Positions 1 through 9,791 of a stretch of 64,000 bases of DNA are shown piece by piece. Origin of the DNA: MFD09286-c1 sp963701015 (lineage in GTDB: Bacteria; Bacteroidota; Bacteroidia; Bacteroidales; DTGW01). The notes below the pieces were generated by a model. That model was not told the origin of the DNA. It did no database searches and worked only from the letters and a program-made list of their open reading frames with translations. The stretch covers positions 992,001 through 1,056,000 of the forward strand of contig OY969556.1 of assembly GCA_963701015.1 (NCBI GenBank), in the 5' to 3' direction. The stretch's first letter is position 1, and the number at the start of each line of letters is the position of its first letter. The position numbers and the translations under genes are program-made.

Positions 1-333
1 AAGCCCGATATAAATGTCCACTTCAATTGCAATTTAAATAAAAGAATTGATGAAATTATTGAAATTACATTATATAGAATTACTACTGAGCTTGTTAATA
101 ATACAATTAAGTATGCCGATGCAAAAAATATTAAAATTAATATTCAAATAAATGAAAAAAGTATTAGTTTTAAATATTATGATGATGGGAAAGGATTTAG
201 TTTCAATGCTTTAATTTATAAAGGTTTTGGAATACAAAATATTCAATCGCGTGTTCATGCCATTGATGGAAGGTTAGGTTTTATTAGTGAAGAAGGAAAA
301 GGGGTTAATGTTTCAATTGATGTAAACTTTTAA
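1..333 (+). CDS. Sensor histidine kinase, C-terminal part (NarX-like ATPase domain)
   Basis: The open frame runs in from the window edge and stops at 331-333, so only the last 110 residues are visible. They form the HATPase_c domain of a two-component kinase: an N-box-like ELVNNTIKYADA near residue 32 and a G1-box DDGKGF near residue 61, followed by the GFGIQNIQSRV motif typical of the HisKA_3/NarX-DegS class. The next gene starts 10 bp downstream and encodes a NarL-type regulator, its probable cognate partner. The sensor part lies outside the window, so the signal cannot be inferred. Confidence 0.85.
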   Translation, partial: KPDINVHFNCNLNKRIDEIIEITLYRITTELVNNTIKYADAKNIKINIQINEKSISFKYYDDGKGFSFNALIYKGFGIQNIQSRVHAIDGRLGFISEEGKGVNVSIDVNF

Positions 334-343
334 CAATTAATAA

Positions 344-988
344 ATGATAACTATTGCTATTGTTGAAGATCATACACTTTTTAGAGAAGGTATAAAAACA
401 TTGCTCAATAAATTTTCTGATTTTAAGGTAATTGCAGAATATTCAAACGGCAAAGAATTTATTGACGAAATTGATAATATTAATCCAGATATTGTTTTAA
501 TGGATATTGAAATGCCTGTTTTAAATGGAATAGAAGCATCTAAATTGGCAATAGCCAGGAAACCAAAATCAAAAATTATAGTGCTTTCAATGTATAGTGA
601 TAAACACTATTATTACGAAATGATAATGGCAGGAATTTCGGGATTTATAATTAAGGATGCCAGTATAACCCAACTTGAAAAGGCAATTCATGAAGTTCAT
701 TCAGGATTAAGTTTTTTTTCACCTGAGTTAATTCAAAAAGCATTTATATTGTCAAATGAAAAAAATTCAAAAATTAATAAACTTAATGAATTAGAGCTTA
801 CCAATCGTGAAAAGGAAATAATGGATTTAATTTGTCAAGGTCTTTCAAATAATGAAATTTCCGAAAAGCTTTTTCTAAGTCCACGAACTGTTGAAAGCCA
901 TAAAAATAAGCTCATGCAAAAGACAGAATGTAAGAATACCGCAAGTTTAATTATATACGCTATAAAGAATCAATTGGTAGAAATATAA
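344..988 (+). CDS. NarL/FixJ-family response regulator
   Basis: This is a 214-residue DNA-binding response regulator. A receiver domain fills residues 1-120, with acidic residues E8/D9 and the phosphoacceptor D54 in VLMDIEMP. A LuxR-type helix-turn-helix fills about 147-210, seen as LTNREKEIMDLICQGLSNNE and then SPRTVESHKNKL. It is co-directional with the kinase tail 10 bp upstream, so the two are probably translationally linked and form a NarX/NarL-like pair. The target genes are unknown. The assignment to family is firm; the signal is not known. Confidence 0.93.
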   Translation: MITIAIVEDHTLFREGIKTLLNKFSDFKVIAEYSNGKEFIDEIDNINPDIVLMDIEMPVLNGIEASKLAIARKPKSKIIVLSMYSDKHYYYEMIMAGISGFIIKDASITQLEKAIHEVHSGLSFFSPELIQKAFILSNEKNSKINKLNELELTNREKEIMDLICQGLSNNEISEKLFLSPRTVESHKNKLMQKTECKNTASLIIYAIKNQLVEI

Positions 989-1022
989 TTAACAATTTAA
1001 ATTTTATTAATTTTTTATCACT

Positions 1023-2522
1023 TTAATCTTCTATAAACGGAATAGTAAATATAAACTCCGAGCCTTTTTCTGGTTCAGAATTTACATGAATTGAACCACC
1101 TAAAAGTTCAACATATGATTTTGTGATTGAAAGGCCTAACCCTGTTCCTCCAAAATTACGGCTAATAGACGGATCGGCTTGTACAAAATGTTCGAATATT
1201 CGAATTTGATTTTCAGGTTCAATTCCAATACCGGTATCTTTAACAAAAAAATTAAGTTCTTTATCATGAATTGAATAACCATAATCTATTTGACCTGTAT
1301 AAGTGAACTTAACAGCATTATTTAATAAATTTGTTAATATTTGGGTCAATTTTGTTTCGTCGGTTATTATTTTAAAATTACTATTTTCGTTTCCTTTAAA
1401 TAACTTAAGAGTAATGTCTTTTTTTAAGGCATTTTGTTTAAAAACTGTATATAAATTATCAAGCAATATATTTATGTTCACTAACCTTTTATTTGTCTTT
1501 TCTTCGCCAGTTTCAATTCGCGAAGCAGTTAATATATCTTCAACAATTGATAATAGCTGGTAGCTATTTGAAACAATTATATTGATAAATTTTTCCCTTT
1601 CAGTCTTAAAATCATCATCTTCTTTTAATAAATTTGAAAATCCAATTATTGCATTTAAAGGTGTTCGGATTTCGTGTGACATATTTTGCAAAAAAGAAGT
1701 TTTAAGTTTATCGGATTGTTCAGCTTTTATGCGTGCCTGTATAATTTCGTTTTCCATTTGTTTGCGTATAGTAATATCTTCTTTTACCGAAACATAATGA
1801 GTAATTATACCATCGCTGTTTTTAAGAGGTGATATTGAGGCTGATTCCCAAAATAAGCTACCATCTTTTTTCCTATTTTGAAATTCACCACGCCATATTT
1901 TACCCGCTGTAATTGTATTCCATAAATTTTTATAAAATTCAATATTGTGAAAATTTGATTTTAATATAGAAGGTTTATGGCCAATAATTTCGTATTCGGA
2001 ATAACCGGTAACTTCGCAAAATCGAGGGTTAACATATTCAATGATACCCAAAGTATCAGTAATTAAAATATGCGAAGGGCTTTGTTTTAAAGCCATTGAT
2101 AGTTTTTGGTTAAATTGGTCAACCTGTAACATATGGGTACGTTCTTCCTTCAATTTAAGAGCGCCCCTTATGGCAGTTGGAAGCCTGCCTAACCTGTCTT
2201 TCACAACATAATCCCAAGCTCCTGCTTTTATAGTATCAGCAGCAGTTTCTTCATTTAATGTACCAGTAACTAATATAAATGGAATTAATAATTTAAGTTG
2301 TTTAACATCTTCTAATGCTTGTAAACCATCATATTGAGGTAAGTTATAATCGCTTAAAATCAAATCAAAATTATTTGTTTGAAGTGCATGCAGAAAATCT
2401 TCTTTTGTTATAACCCAGGTTATAGTACAATTGAATTCTTTTAACTGATTTAGCTGATCCTTATTTAAATCGGCATCTAAAGGATCGTCTTCAAGCATTA
2501 AAATATTTAAATCCGTAATCAT
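1023..2522 (-). CDS. REC-PAS-histidine kinase (response-regulator-headed sensor kinase)
   Basis: The 499-residue cytoplasmic protein has no membrane segment. Domains in order are a receiver (1-120, D58 in LILSDYNLP), a PAS domain with PAC tail (about 135-255), HisKA with the phosphoacceptor in NMSHEIRTPLNAIIGFS (about 280-345), and HATPase_c (about 390-495) with the G2 motif NFGGTGLGLSI. It is the last gene of a three-gene operon, 3 bp after a single-domain receiver, which itself follows a large membrane kinase by 4 bp. The architecture suggests a phosphorelay in which upstream phosphate controls this kinase. No output domain is visible. The signal is unknown. Confidence 0.92.
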   Translation of the reverse strand: MITDLNILMLEDDPLDADLNKDQLNQLKEFNCTITWVITKEDFLHALQTNNFDLILSDYNLPQYDGLQALEDVKQLKLLIPFILVTGTLNEETAADTIKAGAWDYVVKDRLGRLPTAIRGALKLKEERTHMLQVDQFNQKLSMALKQSPSHILITDTLGIIEYVNPRFCEVTGYSEYEIIGHKPSILKSNFHNIEFYKNLWNTITAGKIWRGEFQNRKKDGSLFWESASISPLKNSDGIITHYVSVKEDITIRKQMENEIIQARIKAEQSDKLKTSFLQNMSHEIRTPLNAIIGFSNLLKEDDDFKTEREKFINIIVSNSYQLLSIVEDILTASRIETGEEKTNKRLVNINILLDNLYTVFKQNALKKDITLKLFKGNENSNFKIITDETKLTQILTNLLNNAVKFTYTGQIDYGYSIHDKELNFFVKDTGIGIEPENQIRIFEHFVQADPSISRNFGGTGLGLSITKSYVELLGGSIHVNSEPEKGSEFIFTIPFIED

Positions 2523-2525
2523 AAT

Positions 2526-2960
2526 TTATCGAACTGAAGTGTTAAGTATTGCCCAGAAATATCCTATTCCTTTAATTGCATTTACAAATTCAGCAAAGTC
2601 AATAGGTTTAACTACAAAACCATTTGCACCACATTCATAACTTTTATATACGTCACTTTCCATTTGTGAAGAAGTTAGCATAACCACCGGAAGATTTTTA
2701 TATTCGTCTGAATCTCTGATTTTTTTTAGAACTTCCAATCCATCAACTTTCGGCATTTTTATATCGAGCAAAACAAAAGCTGGTATGGAACTTTCACGAT
2801 TCATATATTTACCTTTATAAAAAAGATAATCTATAGCTTCCTGACCATCATTAACAACATCAATAGGATTTGCAAGTTTGCTTTCCTTAAAGGCAGCCAA
2901 AGTAAGTTCAACATCGTTCAAACTATCTTCGGCATACAATATTCGTAATAATTTTTCCAT
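2526..2960 (-). CDS. Single-domain response regulator, Rcp1-like
   Basis: This 144-residue protein is a receiver domain only. It has acidic residues E11/D12, the phosphoacceptor D66 in VLLDIKMP, and an extended loop before D66 (GKYMNRESSIPAF) typical of the Rcp1 group that partners phytochrome-like kinases. It lies 4 bp after the 1227-residue kinase, whose catalytic core is of the matching SHDLRSP class, and 3 bp before the REC-PAS kinase. It is best read as the phosphotransfer shuttle between the two. It has no DNA-binding domain. Confidence 0.92.
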   Translation of the reverse strand: MEKLLRILYAEDSLNDVELTLAAFKESKLANPIDVVNDGQEAIDYLFYKGKYMNRESSIPAFVLLDIKMPKVDGLEVLKKIRDSDEYKNLPVVMLTSSQMESDVYKSYECGANGFVVKPIDFAEFVNAIKGIGYFWAILNTSVR

Positions 2961-2964
2961 ACTA

Positions 2965-5900
2965 TTATGTTTTTACTAAGGTAAAATAAAATGTTGCACC
3001 TTCATCAATTGCACCTATAGCTCTTATAACTCCATTATGTTTCGAAATTATTTGTTTAACACTCGCTAATCCAATTCCAGTACCTTCAAACTCTTCATTT
3101 GTATGTAATCTTTGAAATACACCAAATAATTTATTTACATACGCTATATCAAATCCTGCACCATTATCTTTGATGTAAATTTCAGTCTGGTTGTTTTCAA
3201 TATCATTGGCTCCAATTTCTATTTCTGCTACTGATTTTTTAGATGTATATTTAATTGCATTGGAAATAAGATTTTCAAACACGATTCGAATTAATCCCTT
3301 ATCGGCTTGAACCAAAGGCAATTTATTTATTTTCCATTTAATATTTCTAATATTGAAATCAATATTTAACTGGTCAATAATTTCTTTTATAATTTGATTA
3401 ATATCAACAGTATTAAAATTTATTTCCCTTCGGCCTAATCTTGAGAAACTTAATAAATCATCTATCATAGTTGACATTCGTTTCGACGAAGTTTCAATTT
3501 TTTTATAATATTCTTTAATAAGTTCATTGGGTGATTCAATATTAGAATAGAGCAATTTTATAAAACCATCGACATGCCGAATAGGTGATCTTAAATCATG
3601 TGAAACGCTATATGCAAATGATTCTAAATCTTTATTGGCTTGCTGAAGCTGTCGCGTACGCTCATTAACTTTTGTTTCGAGTGAGCTATTTAATATTTTT
3701 ATTTCTTCTTCAGCTTTTACCATTTCAGTTATATCAAGTCCTGAGCCAACTAATCCGGAAATTATACCTTCACTGTTGATTATTGGAGTTTTTGAGATTA
3801 TAATTATTTTATCCTCTCCATTTTTATTTTTATATTTTTCTATTTTTCCTATAACCGGAGTTCCTTTGATGAATAAGGTTTGTTCTTCCTTTAAAAATTC
3901 CATTGCCCTATCTTTTGGATAAAAGTCAAAATCATTTCGCCCTATCAAATCATGTATTTCAACTTCCATCAAATTTGCCAATGGTTCATTTGCTAACACA
4001 AACCTGCTTTGCATGTCTTTTATAAAAACTAAATTTGGAAGCGTATCAATAAGTGTCCGCAAAAGATTTCTTTCATTTATAAGCGCCTTTTCTGCTTTAA
4101 TTCTATCTGTTATATTTAGCCCTGAACCGACTAATCCTATAATATTTCCATCACTATCAATAAGTGGTAATTTAGAAGTCATTAATACAGTTTCATTGCC
4201 ATTATAATCCTGCATTGATTCTATTTTATCAATGATAGCAGTTCTTGTTTTTATTAAATTTTGTTCATCGGTATAAAACTCGTTTGCTTTGTCTTTATTA
4301 TAAAAATCAAAATCGGTTTTGCCAATTATATCTTTAACAGAATGTCCTAAATGTGCTGTAAGTTGTTTATTTACAATTACAAATTTACTTTCCAAATCCT
4401 TGATATAAACAATAGTATGCAAAGTATCCAACAAAGCCCGTAAAAGGTTACGTTCATCAGTAAGAGTTTTTTCAACCTTTTTTCGTTCAGTGATGTCTAA
4501 TATATGAGAAACAGATAATAAATTTTTACCATTTATGTCATATATCCATTGCGACCTTATCATAGCCCAAACTATATGGCCATCTTTGTGTATATATCGT
4601 TTTTCAAATTCCGGTTCACTATTATCGCCTGAAATCATTTTTTTTATCCATTGATTTCCGCGTTCTATATCATCAGGATGTGTTATATTATTTATTTCGC
4701 CCGATAAAAGTTCTTCAGAAGTATAACCAAGAATTTCGCAAAGTTTAGGATTAACAGCAATGAATTTCCCTTCCGGATTAATCATACTCATCCCGGTTGG
4801 TGCATTTTCAAAGGCAATTTTGAATTTTTCCGAATTTTCCTTGATAGTTTTTTCTGCAATTTTACGTTCTGTAATATCAACAGCAAGTCCAAGAAAACCC
4901 ATTATATTACCCAAATTATCATATAATGAACTAATTTTTAGAAGTATAGGTAATCGTGATCCATCTTTTCGTATATAAGTCCATTCATATTCAATTGAAA
5001 TTCCATTGCGAGCTTCAGCAATAAATGCTTCGAATCCAGGTTCAATATTTTGTCCTAACTTTGCCGAAAGCATTTTAGCTTGTTCAGTTATTTCATTTGA
5101 ATCATGAAATTTAGCCGGATTATGAATTCCTATAATTTCATCGGCAGAGTATCCAAGCATTTTTTCAGCAGCCTTATTAAAAGTATGAATTAAGCCTTTG
5201 GTATCAGTTGCAATAATTGCATAACCTGCATTTTCAAGAATTGCAGATTGCAACACGGATATTTTTTTATGTTCGTCTTCAATATTTTTATTATCGGTAA
5301 TATCGTACATTACACCATCGAGCCATTTTGGGAAACCTTTATCATTATATATTGCCCGGCCTTTTTCAAATATCCATCGAATACTTCCATCTTTATGCAA
5401 GATTCGGTATTCCAATTCAAATTCATGTTTATTTTTTATAGCATTTTCAACAATTTCATTTACTTTTAACTTATCTGAAGTTTGCATTATATCTCCAAAC
5501 AATATTTTGTTAGCAATAAAATTTTCGGCTTTATAGCCTGAAATATTTTCAATTTCATCACTTATATATATTGTCTTCCATGGATTTTCTGTTTCACAAC
5601 GGTATATGGCTCCAGGAATATTTAATACTAGCGTTCTGTATTTTTCTTCACTATTGCGTAATTGTTCATTTGCTTCTTTTTGATATGATATATCCCTTAT
5701 AACTGCAAGAATGCGGTTTTCGCCATTTAAAAAACTTTTTTTAATATGAACATCACTCCAGAATACTGAATTATTTGCCCTTTTTGATTTCCATTCGAAA
5801 TAGAAATGTCCGGTCTTTTCGGCTAATTTAATTTTTTCCATTGCTAACTTACCGGTATAACCTAATTCTACTGCGCTTAATGAATTGATATCTAGCAATG

Positions 5901-6648
5901 CAAGTTCACTCTTCTGGTATCCAAACATAGCACATGCTGATAAATTAAAATCTATTATTGTTCCGTCATCAGCATCTAATATAAAAATTGCATCATCAAT
6001 TGATTCGAATATCTCGTAATAACTTTTTTCGGTTTCTTTTATTTTTAATTGGTCTTTTTCTCTCTGAAACAGAAGCTCTGTCAGTTGTAAAACTGTTTTA
6101 CTTATATTTTTTTCGTAAATAAAAATAAGAGCAATTGTTGCAAACATTATTGCAGTAAAATCCCTTCCCATATTCAAGGGTAGGGCTAAGTGAATATTTG
6201 GATGATATTTAATTGTATATAATAAAACTAACCAATAATTGATTAAGGTGAAAGTAGCAACAATTAATGCAAATTTTCTGTTGATTAATATTGCAGCAAA
6301 TAAAATTATTACAAGTGTTGCAAGGTTTGCAGCATCATATAAACCACGTCCATTCCACGTGAAAAATAACATTGCTGACCAAGAAATAATTATCAGCGAT
6401 ATAGATGAAAACAACGAATATCCATATTTTACAGCTATTAATAATAATATTCCTATAATCATTAATGAGCCATATATCCAATTTGTTGCTTTAAAATCGG
6501 TGAATTTAAAAATTAAATTAACCAATAATAATAAAAAGAAAATTATGGACATAATCAATAATGTAATTCTCAGAAAAGAATCTGTCTGGCTTTTCAATTC
6601 ATTCCTAATATGAAAATTATTATTCTTATTGATTTTTCCTGAATTCAT
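2965..6648 (-). CDS. Membrane-bound six-PAS histidine kinase
   Basis: This is a 1227-residue sensor kinase. Residues 25-190 contain about six hydrophobic segments and form a membrane sensor module that I cannot assign to a named MASE family. Six PAS domains follow, beginning near SYYEIFESID, EEKYRTLVLN, LQSAILENAG, EKFKIAFENA, ERNLLRALLD and ERNLLRTLID. The catalytic part has the phosphoacceptor motif FAYSVSHDLRSPIRHVDG, as in Cph1-type kinases, then HATPase_c ending GTGIGLASVKQI. PAS5 and PAS6 are close copies, apparently an internal duplication. It leads an operon with an Rcp1-like receiver and a REC-PAS kinase. The 232 bp upstream (6649-6880) hold no gene. Confidence 0.92.
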   Translation of the reverse strand: MNSGKINKNNNFHIRNELKSQTDSFLRITLLIMSIIFFLLLLVNLIFKFTDFKATNWIYGSLMIIGILLLIAVKYGYSLFSSISLIIISWSAMLFFTWNGRGLYDAANLATLVIILFAAILINRKFALIVATFTLINYWLVLLYTIKYHPNIHLALPLNMGRDFTAIMFATIALIFIYEKNISKTVLQLTELLFQREKDQLKIKETEKSYYEIFESIDDAIFILDADDGTIIDFNLSACAMFGYQKSELALLDINSLSAVELGYTGKLAMEKIKLAEKTGHFYFEWKSKRANNSVFWSDVHIKKSFLNGENRILAVIRDISYQKEANEQLRNSEEKYRTLVLNIPGAIYRCETENPWKTIYISDEIENISGYKAENFIANKILFGDIMQTSDKLKVNEIVENAIKNKHEFELEYRILHKDGSIRWIFEKGRAIYNDKGFPKWLDGVMYDITDNKNIEDEHKKISVLQSAILENAGYAIIATDTKGLIHTFNKAAEKMLGYSADEIIGIHNPAKFHDSNEITEQAKMLSAKLGQNIEPGFEAFIAEARNGISIEYEWTYIRKDGSRLPILLKISSLYDNLGNIMGFLGLAVDITERKIAEKTIKENSEKFKIAFENAPTGMSMINPEGKFIAVNPKLCEILGYTSEELLSGEINNITHPDDIERGNQWIKKMISGDNSEPEFEKRYIHKDGHIVWAMIRSQWIYDINGKNLLSVSHILDITERKKVEKTLTDERNLLRALLDTLHTIVYIKDLESKFVIVNKQLTAHLGHSVKDIIGKTDFDFYNKDKANEFYTDEQNLIKTRTAIIDKIESMQDYNGNETVLMTSKLPLIDSDGNIIGLVGSGLNITDRIKAEKALINERNLLRTLIDTLPNLVFIKDMQSRFVLANEPLANLMEVEIHDLIGRNDFDFYPKDRAMEFLKEEQTLFIKGTPVIGKIEKYKNKNGEDKIIIISKTPIINSEGIISGLVGSGLDITEMVKAEEEIKILNSSLETKVNERTRQLQQANKDLESFAYSVSHDLRSPIRHVDGFIKLLYSNIESPNELIKEYYKKIETSSKRMSTMIDDLLSFSRLGRREINFNTVDINQIIKEIIDQLNIDFNIRNIKWKINKLPLVQADKGLIRIVFENLISNAIKYTSKKSVAEIEIGANDIENNQTEIYIKDNGAGFDIAYVNKLFGVFQRLHTNEEFEGTGIGLASVKQIISKHNGVIRAIGAIDEGATFYFTLVKT

Positions 6649-6880
6649 TATATTTAGGTTAGTTCAACTCTATTAATTAGGTTTAAATTCTTTAAATTTG
6701 ATTATATAACTTAAAGGTATAAATATTTATAATATATCGTTTATTCTCTAACAGGTTTATTATTTTTTTATAAACATTTACATTTAAAATATATAATTAA
6801 AAAACATTTCAATAAGCTTAATTATTTAAGTATTTAGCTTATGAAATGTCAGTTGTAAACCGGTGAATATGCTATATATA

Positions 6881-7312
6881 TTAATTGAAATTTAAATTAT
6901 TTGAAACTATCCGTTTAAATGCTAGATCACTTGGAAAAACAAATTTGCCATTTAATACATCATCAATAACTTGTTTTAAATTCTCAATAACTTCAGGTTT
7001 GTTAACAAATCCTTTAAATCCAACAGTAATTAATTTTTCCAGATATACTTTATCCTGAAACATTGTTATTGCAATTAATTTTAGTTTTGGAAATGACCAA
7101 TTTATTTCTTTTGCTATATCAAATCCATTCATTCCAGGTATTTCAATATCTAGCAATATAATATCTGCAAGTCCAATATTATTTAACTGGAAGAATTCAT
7201 TTGAATTATTTGCTGTTGCTATTACTTCAAAATTATTATCTTTTTCTAAAAATAATTTAATCCCTTCTACAAATAGTATATTATCATCAACTATTATTAT
7301 TTTAATTTTCAT
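6881..7312 (-). CDS. Stand-alone receiver protein of the chemosensory operon
   Basis: This 143-residue receiver-only protein has D9/D10, phosphoacceptor D55 in ILLDIEIP, a conserved Thr in IAITM and a Lys in FVNKPE, so all receiver catalytic positions are present. By sequence it resembles the receiver half of NarL-type regulators (FVEGIKLFLEKD) more than CheY, and it ends where a helix-turn-helix would begin. It lies 14 bp after cheW and ends the cheA-mcp-mcp-cheW series, so it is the likely phosphate acceptor of CheA. Whether it acts on a motor or on another output cannot be told from sequence. Confidence 0.85.
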   Translation of the reverse strand: MKIKIIIVDDNILFVEGIKLFLEKDNNFEVIATANNSNEFFQLNNIGLADIILLDIEIPGMNGFDIAKEINWSFPKLKLIAITMFQDKVYLEKLITVGFKGFVNKPEVIENLKQVIDDVLNGKFVFPSDLAFKRIVSNNLNFN

Positions 7313-7326
7313 TATTTATTAATTAT

Positions 7327-7800
7327 TTACATTTCAATTTTATCGGTTAGTTTTAAAGGGCTTATAACGCTGCTTGAGAATACTTTGTCGGCATCGAGTA
7401 ATAATATAAATTCATTATCTAATTTAACTATACCTTGCAAAAATTCAGCATTAAACTCTTTACTCATTGCAGGTACTGGCTTTATTTGATTTTCATTTAT
7501 TTCAATTACATCTTTCACTTTATCTACTAATGCACCAATTCTATATAATTCATTTTCATTTGATAAATCCAAAACAATTATTACAAAAGAACTATTGGCA
7601 TCACGTGCAGGTAAATTAAATTTTATACGGGTTTCAAACACTGGAACCACTTCCCCACGGAAATTTATAATACCTTGAATTACTTCAGGAGTATTTGGAA
7701 CTGCTGTTATTTCCTGTTGTTCCAAAACTTCAAGTACTTTTTCAACATTTACGGCATATAGTTCGCGGTTGATATTAAATGATAGATATGTATTTGTCAT
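7327..7800 (-). CDS. cheW: Chemotaxis coupling protein CheW
   Basis: The 157-residue protein is a single CheW domain. It begins with the typical FNINRELYAVNVEKVLEVL, has VIQGIINFRGEVVPVF in the middle, and ends with LLLDADKVFS. CheW bridges the cytoplasmic tips of chemoreceptors to the P5 domain of CheA. It sits 26 bp after one MCP gene and in the same operon as cheA and a second MCP. The full length is as expected for the family. Confidence 0.95.
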   Translation of the reverse strand: MTNTYLSFNINRELYAVNVEKVLEVLEQQEITAVPNTPEVIQGIINFRGEVVPVFETRIKFNLPARDANSSFVIIVLDLSNENELYRIGALVDKVKDVIEINENQIKPVPAMSKEFNAEFLQGIVKLDNEFILLLDADKVFSSSVISPLKLTDKIEM

Positions 7801-7826
7801 AATATATATATATTTAATTTATTGTT

Positions 7827-9737
7827 TTAAAAATTTTCAAATTCACTGTCTTTGTTATCTTTTTCGTAATTAGTAAAATTATTTAACTGTGGTTCAAGAT
7901 TAATAGTTACATTATTGCTTTTTTTTGCTTTAGTGTTATTATTGTTTTCATTAGTTTTTAATGCTACTTTTTTTTCTGATCGTCTGAAATTATTTTCCAA
8001 TTTGAAATACGAAATATTTTCTTTTAAAGCTTCGGCCTGTGCAAATAATTCCTCGGCGCTAGATGAAAGTTCTTCAGCAGTTGCAGCATTTGATTGTGTA
8101 ACAGTATTTAATTGCATTATAGCATTGTTAATTTGCCCTGCACCTGAATTTTGTTCAATACTTCCGGCTGTAATTTCTTGCACCAGAATAGCCGTTTTTT
8201 GAATTGCTGGTACTAATTTTTGTAATGATATACCAGACTCATCTGCTAATTTCACACTAGTTACACTTAACTGATCAATTTCTTTTGCTGCATCCTGACT
8301 TTTTTCTGCCAGCTTACGAACTTCCGAAGCTACAACTGCAAATCCTTTTCCATGTTCTCCAGCCCTGGCAGCTTCAATTGCAGCATTAATCGCCAATAAA
8401 TCGGTCTTTTGTGCTATAACATTTATAATTGAAATTTTTTCAGCAATGCGCTTCATTGCTTCAATTGTTGTATTTACCGAGTTGCTTGTTTCTATTATTT
8501 CAATGGAAGCACTTTTGGCAATTTGTTCGGTTTGCTTTGAGTTATCAGCATTTTGATTTATATTAGATACCATTTCCTCCATACTCGATGAAACTTCCTC
8601 GGTCGAAGCAGCTTGTTCATTAGCCCCTTGTGATAATGCCATGGAAGAAGAGTTTACATGTTGACTTGCTTGTGATATATTTTCAGCACTTGAGAGTGTT
8701 GAAGTAACTATTTCTTTAATTTTAAATGCCATTTCGTATAATGCATTCATTGCGCCGGTTCTTCCTTCATAATGTTTTAAATTAAATGAAAGGTCTCCAT
8801 TGGCAATATTTGTCGCAATTACATGAACTTCAGCTGGATCACCACCAAGTTTTTGTGTTATATCTCGTATTATATATAATCCTATCAATATAATAACCAG
8901 CAAAGCGGCCATACTAAAGATTATAATAAACAATGTTACTATATTTGAAGTATTTGATGCACTTTTTTCAATATGTGTTTGAAATGATGAAATTATTGGT
9001 TCCATTTGTTTTATAGTAGTATGAATATTTCCTCTTAAACCGCTAACATCATCAAAGCCTATTGATTTATCTAAATTTACAGTTTTTAAAAATAAATCTT
9101 TATATACTTCCAATACTGATTGTGATTCCTTTCCTATATTGCCATATAATTTTTGTTCAACACCTAAAAATGCTTTTACATATTGTGTGTCTTTTCGTAT
9201 TTCAAAGTCTTTTTCATGTTTACGTAATGTTAAAACAGGAACTTCATTTGCAGAATTTTCGAATTTTGCCATTAAATTATGCGCGGCATTTCTGAACTGT
9301 CCTTCGGTTCCAAAATCTTTAAATCCACGTTCCAACGAAACTTCAACAATTTTATTAAAATTATCTTGTACTTTGGAAAATAAATCTTTAACCATTTCAA
9401 GCGAATCGACATAATTATGATTTTTCACATAATTATCTGAAATTAAATATGTAATAGCTTTTTCGCCATTTTCATATTTCTCTGCAAAAGCTGAAATATT
9501 TTCACTAGTACCGGTCTTGTAAAAATCTTCACTTATACGGTCCATTATTAAAAAATCCTTTTCTAATTTTTGAAGTTGTAAAGTCGCAATTTTTAAATCC
9601 ATTGACTGTTTTAATTCGCTATTTCGTTTATTAATTATTGAAATTGCGACTATTACAAATGCCAGGCAAAATATAAATGTTATACCTATTATGCCTAACA
9701 AGGCAAATAATTTTTGTTTCATTGTTAACTTTTTCAT
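7827..9737 (-). CDS. Methyl-accepting chemotaxis protein with periplasmic sensor
   Basis: This is a 636-residue chemoreceptor. A first membrane segment (about 11-33) is followed by a periplasmic helical sensor (about 35-265), a second membrane segment (about 267-290), a HAMP-like region (about 292-345) and the signalling domain. The tip is recognised by IAQKTDLLAINAAIEAARAG and GKGFAVVASEVRKLAE. The family normally uses Glu/Gln sites for adaptation, but no cheR or cheB gene is visible nearby. The signalling half is nearly identical in sequence to that of the next MCP, while the N-terminal halves are unrelated. The ligand is unknown. It lies 26 bp upstream of cheW. Confidence 0.93.
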   Translation of the reverse strand: MKKLTMKQKLFALLGIIGITFIFCLAFVIVAISIINKRNSELKQSMDLKIATLQLQKLEKDFLIMDRISEDFYKTGTSENISAFAEKYENGEKAITYLISDNYVKNHNYVDSLEMVKDLFSKVQDNFNKIVEVSLERGFKDFGTEGQFRNAAHNLMAKFENSANEVPVLTLRKHEKDFEIRKDTQYVKAFLGVEQKLYGNIGKESQSVLEVYKDLFLKTVNLDKSIGFDDVSGLRGNIHTTIKQMEPIISSFQTHIEKSASNTSNIVTLFIIIFSMAALLVIILIGLYIIRDITQKLGGDPAEVHVIATNIANGDLSFNLKHYEGRTGAMNALYEMAFKIKEIVTSTLSSAENISQASQHVNSSSMALSQGANEQAASTEEVSSSMEEMVSNINQNADNSKQTEQIAKSASIEIIETSNSVNTTIEAMKRIAEKISIINVIAQKTDLLAINAAIEAARAGEHGKGFAVVASEVRKLAEKSQDAAKEIDQLSVTSVKLADESGISLQKLVPAIQKTAILVQEITAGSIEQNSGAGQINNAIMQLNTVTQSNAATAEELSSSAEELFAQAEALKENISYFKLENNFRRSEKKVALKTNENNNNTKAKKSNNVTINLEPQLNNFTNYEKDNKDSEFENF

Positions 9738-9791
9738 CTTTATATAAATTTATTTGGTTTTAATTTCTGAATTATGAGGTTACAAATAATT

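Noticed and set aside
1303..1563. Open frames on the opposite strand of large genes throughout the window, such as this one
   Set aside because: They lie fully inside well-supported genes in other frames, have no recognisable domains and no start context, so they are shadows.
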